Below are positions 54,301 to 61,135 of a DNA stretch of 64,000 nucleotides, piece after piece. Source of the stretch: Anaerolineaceae bacterium (GTDB lineage: Bacteria; Chloroflexota; Anaerolineae; Aggregatilineales; Phototrophicaceae). The stretch covers positions 1-64,000 of the forward strand of contig REDR01000079.1 of the NCBI GenBank assembly GCA_007693385.1. Reading direction: 5' to 3'. A model generated the notes under the pieces. That model worked only from the letters and a program-made list of their open reading frames with translations. It was not told where the DNA came from and searched no databases. Position 1 is the stretch's first letter, and every line of letters begins with the position of its first letter. The translations under genes were made by a program, and so were the position numbers.

Positions 54301-56050
54301 CGCGGTTGCTGTACCAGTAGCGCTCTTCCTCCCACAATTGCAACATCACGCTACCGTTGGGCACATCCACGCGATAATCGGCGGCGATCGCCGCATCCAC
54401 TCCATAAATTGGCAACTGCGCCACCAATTGCGCCGTCGTTGGATCGTGTAGCAAAATCGCCGCGATCTCAATGTCCATCAACTTGGCGATGCGCTCGGTG
54501 ATGTCGCTGTAGAATTCCGCCTCATGGCTCAACGCGCCGATGGCGTTGGTGATTTCCTGCAAGCCGATTAACTCCGCGTCCATGCGTTGCTCGCGCTCGA
54601 ACAAGCGCAAATTCTCGATGACGACGGCGGCCTGCACCGCGAGAATCGACAAATTCTGCACGTCCGGCGTCGAGAACCCGCCTTCGGTGCGCTTGTTGCT
54701 CACCGCGATCACGCCGATGCGCTCGCCGCCCAGCGATAGCGGCATCCATGCCGTGTTTTTGATACCGGCCAGACTGACCACCGGTGATAGTCCCAACGCT
54801 TCGACCAGCGGCTCGTCCGGCACATCGTTCGATAGCCAGTATTGTTGATTCGTCCAGATGTCATGCTGGGGGGAGTCGTCGGTTAGGGGGATGAAAATAT
54901 TCTTCACCAGCGCATCCGGCAGACCGTGAACCGGACTCTGCATTACCAGCCCGTCGCGCTCGTCGTCATACAGCAGAATGCCGCACATATCCGCGCTCAG
55001 CAAATCCGCGACGCGCTCATTCAGCATCGCGTAAATCTGGCCGGTGCCGCCCGTCTGCGCCTGACTGACATCGACGGCCTGCTGGAACGTGGCAATATCG
55101 CGGATGCGTTGCGCCTGTCCGCTATATACATCGGTGTTGTAGATGGTCACGGCGGCGGGCTTGGCGATGGCTTGCAATAGCGCCATGTCGCCCGCCGTAA
55201 ATGCTCCCACCTGACGATTCGCCATCTCCATCGTACCGATGAAGCGCTCGCCCAATATGATCGGCACGCCGACAAAGCTCTGATATTCGGTGGGGAGTTT
55301 GGTGGGGATTGCGGCGCGTTCGTCCGCCGTGTTGAGCAATACCGGACGGCGGTTCTTGGCGATCCAGCCGGTGATGCCTTCTCCGGCTTCGTACTTGCCG
55401 CCCGCCGACGCCAGCTCGATCAAATACGTGGTATCGCCCGCCCAACCGCGCTGATACAGCACTTCGTCCGCCTCATCCCACAGGCTGATCTCCGCCGCAT
55501 CAAATGTGATGTGCTTGCCGATGATGGTCAGGATCGCTTGCAGGGCAGGCTCTAGCCCCAGCGTGACGTTCACCGTGTCGCCGATCTCATTGATGATCGA
55601 CATGGCGCGGTTCATATCCAGCATATCCGGATTGCTGGCGTTCCCCGCAAGCGGACGCATCACCACGATGATCCGCGCTTGCTCCGTGTCTTCGATGCGA
55701 TGCGATGACGCTTCCATCCATTGCTGGTCAAACTGAAACGACGCCTGACCTTCACCGGCGAACAACCCCAGAAAATGATCGGCGGGTTCGGCCATCTGCG
55801 CCACCTGTTCCAGATTAGCCCGCCCGCCATTCAGCTTGAACATGCGGCGGGCTGGCGGATTCAGGTACAGCAATCTGCCGTGTTCATGGGCGACGATCAC
55901 CGCGTCGTCGCTTCCGGCGCCCGGCGGCGTCACGTCCTCGTCCACGAAGAAATCCGTCTCTCTGGATGGCGCTTCCTGCGAACGTGCCCAGAAATAAATC
56001 CATGCGATTGTGACCGCACCGCCCAGAAATAGCACAAATGCCAAATTCAT
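48326..56050 (-). CDS. Giant hybrid-sensor histidine kinase with ~11 GAF and 3 PAS domains
   Basis: A 2574-residue histidine kinase. A single N-terminal membrane helix (AFVLFLGGAVTIAWIYFWA) is followed by a PAS domain (about 40-135), seven GAF-like domains in tandem (about 150-1415), a second PAS, four more GAF-like domains to about 2210, with a coiled-coil stretch before the last, and a third PAS. The kinase core starts at NVSHEFRTPLTSIKG with His2340. It contains N-box Asn2461, the DTGVGVP and GTGLGLSIVKKL motifs, and an acidic tail. The GAF count comes from reading repeated patterns (IENARLF at the end of each), so it is ±1. No GAF Cys typical of a bilin-binding phytochrome is evident, so ligands are unknown. 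It lies between two response-regulator genes. Confidence 0.92.
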   Translation of the reverse strand: MNLAFVLFLGGAVTIAWIYFWARSQEAPSRETDFFVDEDVTPPGAGSDDAVIVAHEHGRLLYLNPPARRMFKLNGGRANLEQVAQMAEPADHFLGLFAGEGQASFQFDQQWMEASSHRIEDTEQARIIVVMRPLAGNASNPDMLDMNRAMSIINEIGDTVNVTLGLEPALQAILTIIGKHITFDAAEISLWDEADEVLYQRGWAGDTTYLIELASAGGKYEAGEGITGWIAKNRRPVLLNTADERAAIPTKLPTEYQSFVGVPIILGERFIGTMEMANRQVGAFTAGDMALLQAIAKPAAVTIYNTDVYSGQAQRIRDIATFQQAVDVSQAQTGGTGQIYAMLNERVADLLSADMCGILLYDDERDGLVMQSPVHGLPDALVKNIFIPLTDDSPQHDIWTNQQYWLSNDVPDEPLVEALGLSPVVSLAGIKNTAWMPLSLGGERIGVIAVSNKRTEGGFSTPDVQNLSILAVQAAVVIENLRLFEREQRMDAELIGLQEITNAIGALSHEAEFYSDITERIAKLMDIEIAAILLHDPTTAQLVAQLPIYGVDAAIAADYRVDVPNGSVMLQLWEEERYWYSNRVPADTLFFAAGLDEINARMGIEKTMFGVMQASGRRIGLVQAANKTDGEDFSESDARLLMIFATQAAAIIENARLFREAQRSAEEAQSLRRVAELAGNVLTSQETFTPVLAEIAGLNNVEIVFINVVDGGNLVTFPRWVYGAQLSEPIYQDMYSPGFENSVVLSQRPFITDDAQDDERILESYRQIATRLSLRDCIVVPLVFGDRTLGEIGIANRRGTTALSRNDLEVMQAVAAQIAAALDRLLLYEATGENLSRRIEELDAVSRVSNELTTTLDLTQILQVIREESVRATKAQDCTIALIRPARQSEADLLETDYVVVQRLHLGDEIDGLTDVEVEAIGNRSAPVNVTDYELSTFKSEPSGARSALVVPIIYVEQIVGLIHLYHPDAGHFDDRASAFLMTMAVKASLAYGNAVRYSEQLERSENLRRRVDQLNRIFELGHMVQSNADPVSILEAIAYSVQQSVGFDSIVMLLLDEEAGILRRVAQAGMPIDQFEESRGSSISEAKLEELLRADFRISESYFFPVQRLREWYVEGIEALSTHYDGNRTLDMSDADSWHDGDLFIVQMVGPSGGLVGLMCLDRPYNNRRPDRGTVEVLEIFANQAASTIENTRLYLSSVASAEQEARLNDILEAVSGTLVIDEIVAAVVRGTLAMLSYDRMTFALRTAENEFYLSSVTMMSGRPQIGMEIAPDLGDGILNNSYAERRDYLIQSGDSEITEFDDVAAWYEEGERTTLVLPLVTGGQALGVMHIGSRNSDATPFREGRGLMRRMAQLVASAVQNARLFDQAVNLRTLNESVLESIQQGIMVLDRQNRVISINGFLVERYQWARRMTGQTIHDYLPGVADIIDESLQTTLTEATPTNITGQYIETEDGETITTNFYIYPLRYGDTTSGTVVLVEDVTERSRLEQAMESRANQLTALTEVSTRITSSLERDEVVTLAMEEMAWLIPHSRMSVWRRNGSFMVLERETSEAGAADKRFLFSDYDVIRRMVESQRVVAAGGGVELPETVPYGDFHSWMGVPLVNQGHVVGMMMLTDERDGLYDSPSDQNVAFAFASQVAIALANADLFEQTFDRTNELGTLLEAAQATSLTTDLASVFKTVVELMFSALEMDECAIMIWDEVDNLLEVQLEMNRGQDDTQVAQKGTTYDLADYPARLQALRQREVIVITRENDDIPYQNEIADMERTGDAARLLVPLVVSETSRGLIVLGARTGEIITQQKVRLARALGTQVAVAIENARLSAETTAHFEESLMINDLSRAISSTLNVEDMFDVVREQLPSVTGASEIYLALYDSKTEAITFPLAVSEGQPYDIAPRTLNDDEVSFVIRQRRPLNLGADYYSPDELRRSLGITNGEGDARSYLGVPLIAGDEVYGVLAVRDRQRTRAFTINEQRILTTVGSQLGAAIQNARLFRQVSRFADEMEREVAERTSELEEERDRLDTLYQITSELSRTLDMDVLMPIALSMVAKAIGAGDGVITQLDPITDQLYTRYMMNPNMMYSDADDAERSIHPAEHIAREAILDSEQSVVVNDLQAQAYWDTANIPNAALWRSAISVRLETSEELLGMMVLLSEVPDAFSESHARLIIAAANQVAASINNADLYKMIREQAERLGALLRAEQEEADKNKAILEGIADGVVLADTEGVILLFNNAAERIFRIPRSEAIGHQLSKVTGVYGATAESWAETLERKLRNPQEIDEYLDERVKLGERTISVHLSPVYTEDKFLGTVSVFRDITREVLADQSKAEFVANVSHEFRTPLTSIKGYNDLLLMGAFGELGDQQQMMLNTVRDNVTRLAALVEDVLNISKIDAGREKLTVQSVDMNSVVEQVLTHVRRQPKHQHKNFTVTFEAMDDVPIIQGDAEKLTQAVNNVVDNAFNYTEAGGTIGVEIEPDDERKILTIAISDTGVGVPEDFRESIWERFKRDDETALTLDVAGTGLGLSIVKKLVEMHRGRVWFESELGVGTTFYIALPYYQPEHIVTEEEGESD

Positions 56051-56086
56051 CTTCTGCCGCCCTCACTCATGGCCGCCGCCTATCAA

Positions 56087-57019
56087 TCACCACGAAGTCG
56101 GGATCGGGGTGCTCGCGTCCCCGCTTTCGCCCTCTCCGCGACGACGATTATCGGCGGCTAGTTCCGTGATCTCGCGGATGTCGGAGAATTGATGCGTGCG
56201 CGTGGACACAATGCCAATCGCCAGCGACATCAAATTGACCTGTTTCTCCGCCCCGTTGCTATCCGGCACGAGAATATAGCCGCGCTCACGGTCAATGAAA
56301 GAATAATGTTGTTTGATGCCCTCGCCGAAGCGATCCTGAAGGCGGTTTTGTACCTTCTTTGTGTCCTCAGCGTGGGTGATGATGATGAAATTGTCGTTGC
56401 CCGGATGCCCGATAAAGTCATCCGGCGTGCCGATGTCGTCCACCACCTCGCGCAACGCCATCGCCATGAAGCGAACCACCTCATCGCCCGCCACAAAACC
56501 GTATACCTCGCGGAACTGATCGAATGTGTTGATCTTCACATCCAGATAAGCCCATTGCTGATTCTCGCGCATTAAATTCCGCAGATGATCCTCAATCAGC
56601 GTGCCGGTGGGCAACTGCGATTTCGGGTCCAGATTGACCTGCCGCTTGGCGGCGGTGATCGCGTTCTGCACCCTCAGCTTCAACTCCTCGATGTCGAACG
56701 GCTTGGTCACATAATCATCCGCGCCCAGTTCCAGCCCGATGATCTTGTCGCTCCGTTCGTCACGTTGCGTCAAAAAGATGATCGGCACATGCTTGGTGCG
56801 GGTGGTGGTTCGCAACTCCCGACACACATCATAGCCGTTCATATCCGGCAACATGATGTCCAGCATGATGAGATCAGGCAACTGCTTGCGCGTCATCGAC
56901 AGCGCATCGCCACCACGCGGCGCGACCTGCACCTCGTAGCCTTGCCCGCTAAAATAAATCCGCAACATATTTGATATGTCGAAGTCGTCCTCGACGACCA
57001 AAATCCTGCCTTTACTCAT
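56087..57019 (-). CDS. Response regulator with degenerate GGDEF domain
   Basis: A 310-residue regulator. The receiver domain (1-125) is intact: Asp11-Asp12, phosphoacceptor Asp54, Thr84 and Lys106 (VTKPF). The C-terminal ~160 residues follow a GGDEF fold, but the active-site loop reads HPGNDNFIII instead of GGDEF, so diguanylate cyclase activity is very unlikely. It may bind nucleotide or work by dimerisation. It is the first gene of the histidine-kinase operon, 36 bases before the giant kinase, and therefore its likely cognate regulator. The ATG follows a weakly purine-rich site. Confidence 0.9.
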   Translation of the reverse strand: MSKGRILVVEDDFDISNMLRIYFSGQGYEVQVAPRGGDALSMTRKQLPDLIMLDIMLPDMNGYDVCRELRTTTRTKHVPIIFLTQRDERSDKIIGLELGADDYVTKPFDIEELKLRVQNAITAAKRQVNLDPKSQLPTGTLIEDHLRNLMRENQQWAYLDVKINTFDQFREVYGFVAGDEVVRFMAMALREVVDDIGTPDDFIGHPGNDNFIIITHAEDTKKVQNRLQDRFGEGIKQHYSFIDRERGYILVPDSNGAEKQVNLMSLAIGIVSTRTHQFSDIREITELAADNRRRGEGESGDASTPIPTSW

Positions 57020-57121
57020 GGTGAATCCCTCATCGGTTTTTGGGATTAAGTCATAAAATGAAGAGACAATCCATCTTCAACTATACACGATATAACGCCA
57101 ACCTGCACACAGTCAGGACGC

Positions 57122-57133
57122 ATCGTTAACGAT
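57122..57133. promoter_or_regulatory. Perfect 12-base palindrome ATCGTTAACGAT
   Basis: A perfect dyad just past the acyl-ACP-reductase-like stop codon and ~100 bases ahead of the response regulator. It may be an operator for the sensor operon; no other support exists. Confidence 0.3.
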
Positions 57134-57135
57134 TC

Positions 57136-58242
57136 CTAACCTAAGCGTTGTTTCGCTGACCATACCCGCCGGTTCGCCTGTGCTCTCTCGCGCACCGCCG
57201 CGATATGCTCCGCGCTGACCGGCTTCTCGAAACTGCGAAAACCCGACAACCGGAAGCCGTGACGATGCGCGATTTCCTGTATCTGTAACGCCTGCTCAAT
57301 GCTGATCTGCTTGCCCAGCGTGTAATTCTCATAGCGGCCTTCCAGCGCCAGCGCCATCGTCTCCGCCATGCACGCATACGCTTTTCCGGACGGGAAGCCA
57401 AAATCAAAATTGAAATTCACCGCGCCCGGTATCTCCACCATGCCACCCTCAATCACCAGCACATCGTCGCGCTGGTCGGCCACCTGCCGCGACACATCAC
57501 GCGGACGCGCCACATCACACACCACCGCGCCCGGCTTCAGATGTTGCGGCTCGATCACCGTGTCGATAGCGCTCGTCACCGTCAACACCAGATCAGCCTC
57601 GTACATCGCCGCCAGCGCCGTACTCACGCGCACATCCGCCATCTGCCCCTCACACTGCTCGCGCACCGCGTTCAACGCATCCTCACGCCGTCCAATCAAC
57701 GTCAACGCGCCACACTCCCGCGCCAACAACGCCGCGCAGGTGCGGCCAATCGCCCCTGACGCGCCGACGACGGCCACCGTCGCGCTTTCCAACGGGATCG
57801 CCATCTGCCGCGCCGCTTCTTGCACCGCTTCCACCGCGATCACGACGGTGTAACTATCCCCCGTCGTCACCGGAATGTCAAGGTTTTTGGCAATCGTCAC
57901 CCCCGCATCGCCGACGACGGCGGTGAACGCCCCCAGCCCTAGAATCTTCGCGCCTAGCTTTTCCGCCATGCGCCCCGTTGCGATGATTTTATTGTAAACT
58001 ACCGCCTCCGGTAACGATAACATGCGCTGAGGAGTCAACGGGCAGGCCAACAGCCAGCCGGTCAGTTCATTGTGGCTGTGCGTCGAACGCACCCCCTCCA
58101 CCTGTGATAGATACACCGGCGGGAAGAAGCGCGACAGCCAGTTAATCAGCCCGTGACTGGCATAGTTGAAGATCGGATATTTACGGGCGACATCCCGTTT
58201 AATATCAATCGGATGGATGATAAAGCCGAATGTGTCGGTCAT
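57136..58242 (-). CDS. Acyl-ACP reductase (AAR)-like protein
   Basis: A 368-residue protein resembling cyanobacterial long-chain acyl-ACP reductase, which reduces acyl-ACP to a fatty aldehyde. The start FGFIIHP, LGLGAFTAVVG (101-111), TTGDSYT (126-132) and the nucleotide fold VAVVGASGAIG (156-166) match the AAR pattern. The segment YACMAETMALALEGRYENYT (from residue 289) carries Cys291, which corresponds to the acyl-thioester cysteine of AAR (Cys294 in Synechococcus). I base this on family knowledge, without a database search. The aldehyde-deformylating oxygenase is not in the window. It lies 9 bases after the left-handed beta-helix protein gene and shares its operon. A shikimate-dehydrogenase-like domain alone would also explain the Rossmann motif, but not the cysteine segment. 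Confidence 0.75.
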   Translation of the reverse strand: MTDTFGFIIHPIDIKRDVARKYPIFNYASHGLINWLSRFFPPVYLSQVEGVRSTHSHNELTGWLLACPLTPQRMLSLPEAVVYNKIIATGRMAEKLGAKILGLGAFTAVVGDAGVTIAKNLDIPVTTGDSYTVVIAVEAVQEAARQMAIPLESATVAVVGASGAIGRTCAALLARECGALTLIGRREDALNAVREQCEGQMADVRVSTALAAMYEADLVLTVTSAIDTVIEPQHLKPGAVVCDVARPRDVSRQVADQRDDVLVIEGGMVEIPGAVNFNFDFGFPSGKAYACMAETMALALEGRYENYTLGKQISIEQALQIQEIAHRHGFRLSGFRSFEKPVSAEHIAAVRERAQANRRVWSAKQRLG

Positions 58243-58251
58243 GCCTGCCTT

Positions 58252-59574
58252 TTACCAGTTCTCCCATGTGCCTTCTGGCTCATGGATTTCGTCACGACGC
58301 GGATAAAAACGCTTGTGAATGTCGCCATGCGGTATGAAATGATGGTCGCTCTCCTCATACGATACATTGCGCGAGATAACGCGGCGTTGCGGCGACGCCA
58401 CCAGCACCACATCCGACTCGATCATGCGGCCCGGAAAGACCACCATCCCCGACCCGATGCGGCAATTATGGCCGACGGCGCTCCCCAGTACGATCTGGCT
58501 CACCGTTTGCAGTTCGTTGTCGATATTGGCGGCGCGTATCGGCTTCTGCGCGATCAAGTTGAAGTCGGTGAACGTATTGCCCGCGCCGACAAAACTATTG
58601 CGCCCGATCACGCACATCTGCAAGCATGTATTCTGCGCCACAATCGTATTTTCCATCACGTGCGTCAGATACAGCGCGGCGCGGAACGGCAAAAAGCACC
58701 CGTCGCACACCGTACTCATCATCAGCACGCAACCGGCATCAATCGTCACGTTATTGCCAATCGTGCAGTTATCCACGATAGCGCCCGCGCCGATGGTCAC
58801 ATTGTCGCCGATTTCTGCCGGGCCGGTGATGATCGCCGACGGATCAATCGTGCAGTTCTTGCCGATCTTCACCGCGCCGGATGCGCTTAAAATCTGCTTC
58901 TGTTCCAGTACCGCCCGCCACAGCATATTCAACTGGGCGAACACGCTACCCTCGATGCGCGTGTCCAGCCGTCCCGCCCGCCCGAAATTGCCGTAGATGA
59001 TCGACGCGAAATACACATGCACCCAGCTCTCAATCGACACGATAGCGCGGTGCGGCGCGTAATGCGTCAGGTCGCCCTGTTCCATCGTCATGAAGTCCGG
59101 CACCGCGTAAAAGCCGATCTCGCGGCTATCGCTCGGCACCACCACCGGCTGAATATCCGGTTGATAACCGTCCGGAAAGTACCATAAATCAGCCAGAAAC
59201 AAAATCTTGTTGTCCGGCCCCATCGTCGCCTCGAAGCCCTTCGTTAGCGGGATGGTGTACGTGTGGAACGCTTTATCACTGGCGGGGAAGGCCGCACGGC
59301 ATGGCCGCCCCAACCGCCGCGCCTTGCGGATGAAATACTCGAAGAATGGCCGGTCAAACCACAAACTATCGCGGTAGACTACCGCCTCGCCGCGTACTTC
59401 GTGCAATCCGTCACGGCTGTGCAATGCCCCCGCAAGGTCAATGTTCTCCTGCAAAACATCCGCGAACAGATTTTCCTGATGCAACTTCAAAGGCTCCAGC
59501 CCGATAGTCAACAGGCTGGCCGGTTCGTTGAATGGCGGCACATGCCGCGTGTCCTCAATAATGTAACGATACAT
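58252..59574 (-). CDS. Left-handed beta-helix (hexapeptide-repeat) protein
   Basis: A 440-residue protein with two hexapeptide-repeat blocks (IGKNCTIDPSAIITGPAEIGDNVTIGAGAIV, then IGRNSFVGAGNTF and VGHNCRIGSGMVVF) forming a parallel beta-helix typical of acyl- and sugar-nucleotidyltransferases. The N-terminal ~220 residues are not a recognised catalytic domain. No obvious catalytic His is assigned. It may be an acyltransferase that uses the product or substrate of the adjacent AAR-like reductase; this is only inferred from linkage. A strong promoter (59607-59635) lies directly upstream. Confidence 0.75.
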   Translation of the reverse strand: MYRYIIEDTRHVPPFNEPASLLTIGLEPLKLHQENLFADVLQENIDLAGALHSRDGLHEVRGEAVVYRDSLWFDRPFFEYFIRKARRLGRPCRAAFPASDKAFHTYTIPLTKGFEATMGPDNKILFLADLWYFPDGYQPDIQPVVVPSDSREIGFYAVPDFMTMEQGDLTHYAPHRAIVSIESWVHVYFASIIYGNFGRAGRLDTRIEGSVFAQLNMLWRAVLEQKQILSASGAVKIGKNCTIDPSAIITGPAEIGDNVTIGAGAIVDNCTIGNNVTIDAGCVLMMSTVCDGCFLPFRAALYLTHVMENTIVAQNTCLQMCVIGRNSFVGAGNTFTDFNLIAQKPIRAANIDNELQTVSQIVLGSAVGHNCRIGSGMVVFPGRMIESDVVLVASPQRRVISRNVSYEESDHHFIPHGDIHKRFYPRRDEIHEPEGTWENW

Positions 59575-59606
59575 AGCTCGCGCTCCGGTGCTGTGCGAAG
59601 TACCCC

Positions 59607-59635
59607 ATTATAACGCAACTTACGCTATAAGTTAA
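59607..59635 (-). promoter_or_regulatory. Promoter of the beta-helix/AAR-like operon
   Basis: On the minus strand TTAACT (59630-59635) and consensus TATAAT (59607-59612) are exactly 17 bases apart. Start near 59600 gives a leader of about 26 bases before the ATG at 59574. Confidence 0.65.
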
Positions 59636-59684
59636 AATCGCGTATGTTTCGGAGGGTGCATTGCGGATCATCGCCAATATTAAT

Positions 59685-59704
59685 GGGCGCAAGGCCTTGC
59701 GCCC
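59685..59704. repeat. Perfect 20-base palindrome, likely terminator or REP
   Basis: GGGCGCAAGG directly joined to CCTTGCGCCC, about 40 bases beyond the hydrolase stop. Loop-less perfect dyads of this sort are often intergenic REP elements; it may also help end the hydrolase transcript. The remaining 172-base gap (59575-59746) shows only the promoter above. Confidence 0.55.
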
Positions 59705-59746
59705 CTACAGACATCTGTCGGAAGATTGTAATGCTATGCCCGCCGC

Positions 59747-60535
59747 CTAGCCATTCAGCAGAAAATCGCGGATGGCATCGTGGAAGCGATCCGGCTCATC
59801 CATCATCGGGAAATGGCCGGAACGCTCGAACCACGCGATCTTGCTACTCGGGGCGCTTTCTTTGAGGACTTGCGATTGACTCGGCTTCACGATGCGGTCA
59901 TATTTGCCATAGATGCCCAATACCGGCATCGGCAAATTGCCGATCTGATCGCGCAGGTCAGTTTGACGTAACGTGCCGATGCTCTGGAAGAACGATTCCG
60001 TCGAAATCTTCGACATATCCTCGACGATCATCTTCCCGACCAGATGGCCGTCATGCGCGATGAAATGCGCGTACCCGCGCATGAATAGTTTCAGTAGGGC
60101 AGGGGTCGTCCAGATGATGCGGGCGATGCCGCGATAGCCGGACAGCTTCAACAATAAATTCAACGAACTACCGACAATCGGCGAACCGATCACCGTCGTC
60201 TTGACGATCTTCTCCGGAAAGCGCACCGATGCCGCCAGCGACACCGTGCCCCCCATCGAATGACCGATCAACGGCGCTTTCGGGATGCCCAGCCGATCCA
60301 TGAACTGTTGCACCGAGTTCACATAATTATCAACCGAAAAATTCGCCTGATGATCGACGGATTCGCCGAAGCCGAAAAAATCTAGCGCATACGTCCGAAA
60401 TTCCTTACCCAGAATCTCAATCGTATTGCGCCACAAAGCCCACGAACCCAGCCAGCCATGCAAAAGCAAAACAGGGCGTCCGCGGCCATAGGTCTCATAA
60501 TGGACGATACCCTGTTCGGTGACCAGCGTTGGCAC
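59747..60535 (-). CDS. Alpha/beta hydrolase
   Basis: A 262-residue serine hydrolase with a full triad. LLLHGWLGSW (23-32) forms the oxyanion hole. The nucleophile is Ser93 in GHSMGG, and the acid and His lie in IYGKYDRI and RSGHFPMM. The substrate is not predictable; relatives include esterases and C-C hydrolases. It is closely similar in the first ~100 residues to the nucleophile-less protein at 46769-47905, so the two are paralogues. It is the third gene of a DUF4388/GTPase operon, 23 bases after the GTPase. Confidence 0.9.
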   Translation of the reverse strand: MPTLVTEQGIVHYETYGRGRPVLLLHGWLGSWALWRNTIEILGKEFRTYALDFFGFGESVDHQANFSVDNYVNSVQQFMDRLGIPKAPLIGHSMGGTVSLAASVRFPEKIVKTTVIGSPIVGSSLNLLLKLSGYRGIARIIWTTPALLKLFMRGYAHFIAHDGHLVGKMIVEDMSKISTESFFQSIGTLRQTDLRDQIGNLPMPVLGIYGKYDRIVKPSQSQVLKESAPSSKIAWFERSGHFPMMDEPDRFHDAIRDFLLNG

Positions 60536-60558
60536 GTTGTTCTCGCCTTCGTGCGTTC

Positions 60559-61089
60559 TTATTCCATCTCTTCGAGGATGGTGTACAGTAATTCCAGCAG
60601 TACATCGCGCACGCTGTCGCGCTCTTTAGCGACACACGGCAACAACTTCACTTCCGGCTCGATCCGTAGCGCGATACGCATGTCGTCCGGTTGCCATGCG
60701 TCCGGATGATCCTGCTTGTTGGCCGCCACCACGTAAGGCGTCGGCGCATAGGCGCGGAATGTCTCAAGGATGCTCTTCGCCTCGCGGAATGTCTCCGGCT
60801 TGGCGCTATCCACCATCACGATGAACCCCAGCATCCCCTCCGCCAGAATTTCCCACATGAAATCGAAACGGCGTTGACCGGGCGTACCGAACAGATACAG
60901 CACCAAATCATCGTCCACCGTGATCCGACCAAAGTCCATCGCCACCGTCGTTTGTTCTTTTTCCTCACGCTCGGCGACGCTGGAGATTTCGCGGTCGGTG
61001 GTCACAACGTCGATCTCGCTAATCGCCCGGATGAACTCCGTCTTGCCAGAACTAAACGGCCCGGTGATCACCATTTTCACAGTTTGCAT
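60559..61089 (-). CDS. Small Ras-like GTPase (MglA/CvnD-related)
   Basis: A 176-residue signalling GTPase. P-loop GPFSSGKT (10-17), switch II FGTPGQRRF (67-75), and G4 NKQD (124-127) are clear; the third motif has Gly instead of Asp in DTPGQ. It belongs to the bacterial Arf/Ras-like group found with roadblock or DUF4388 proteins, including CvnD. Such proteins cycle between GTP and GDP to control partner assembly. It lies 46 bases after the DUF4388 gene and 23 before the hydrolase; its partner is therefore probably the DUF4388 protein. Confidence 0.88.
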   Translation of the reverse strand: MQTVKMVITGPFSSGKTEFIRAISEIDVVTTDREISSVAEREEKEQTTVAMDFGRITVDDDLVLYLFGTPGQRRFDFMWEILAEGMLGFIVMVDSAKPETFREAKSILETFRAYAPTPYVVAANKQDHPDAWQPDDMRIALRIEPEVKLLPCVAKERDSVRDVLLELLYTILEEME

Positions 61090-61135
61090 AATCTGTCCTG
61101 CTTCCCGTAATGATGTCGAATAAAACGGAACTTAT

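Noticed and set aside
57136-58242. A complete alkane-synthesis pathway
   Set aside because: Only the reductase-like gene is visible; no aldehyde-deformylating oxygenase is encoded in the window.
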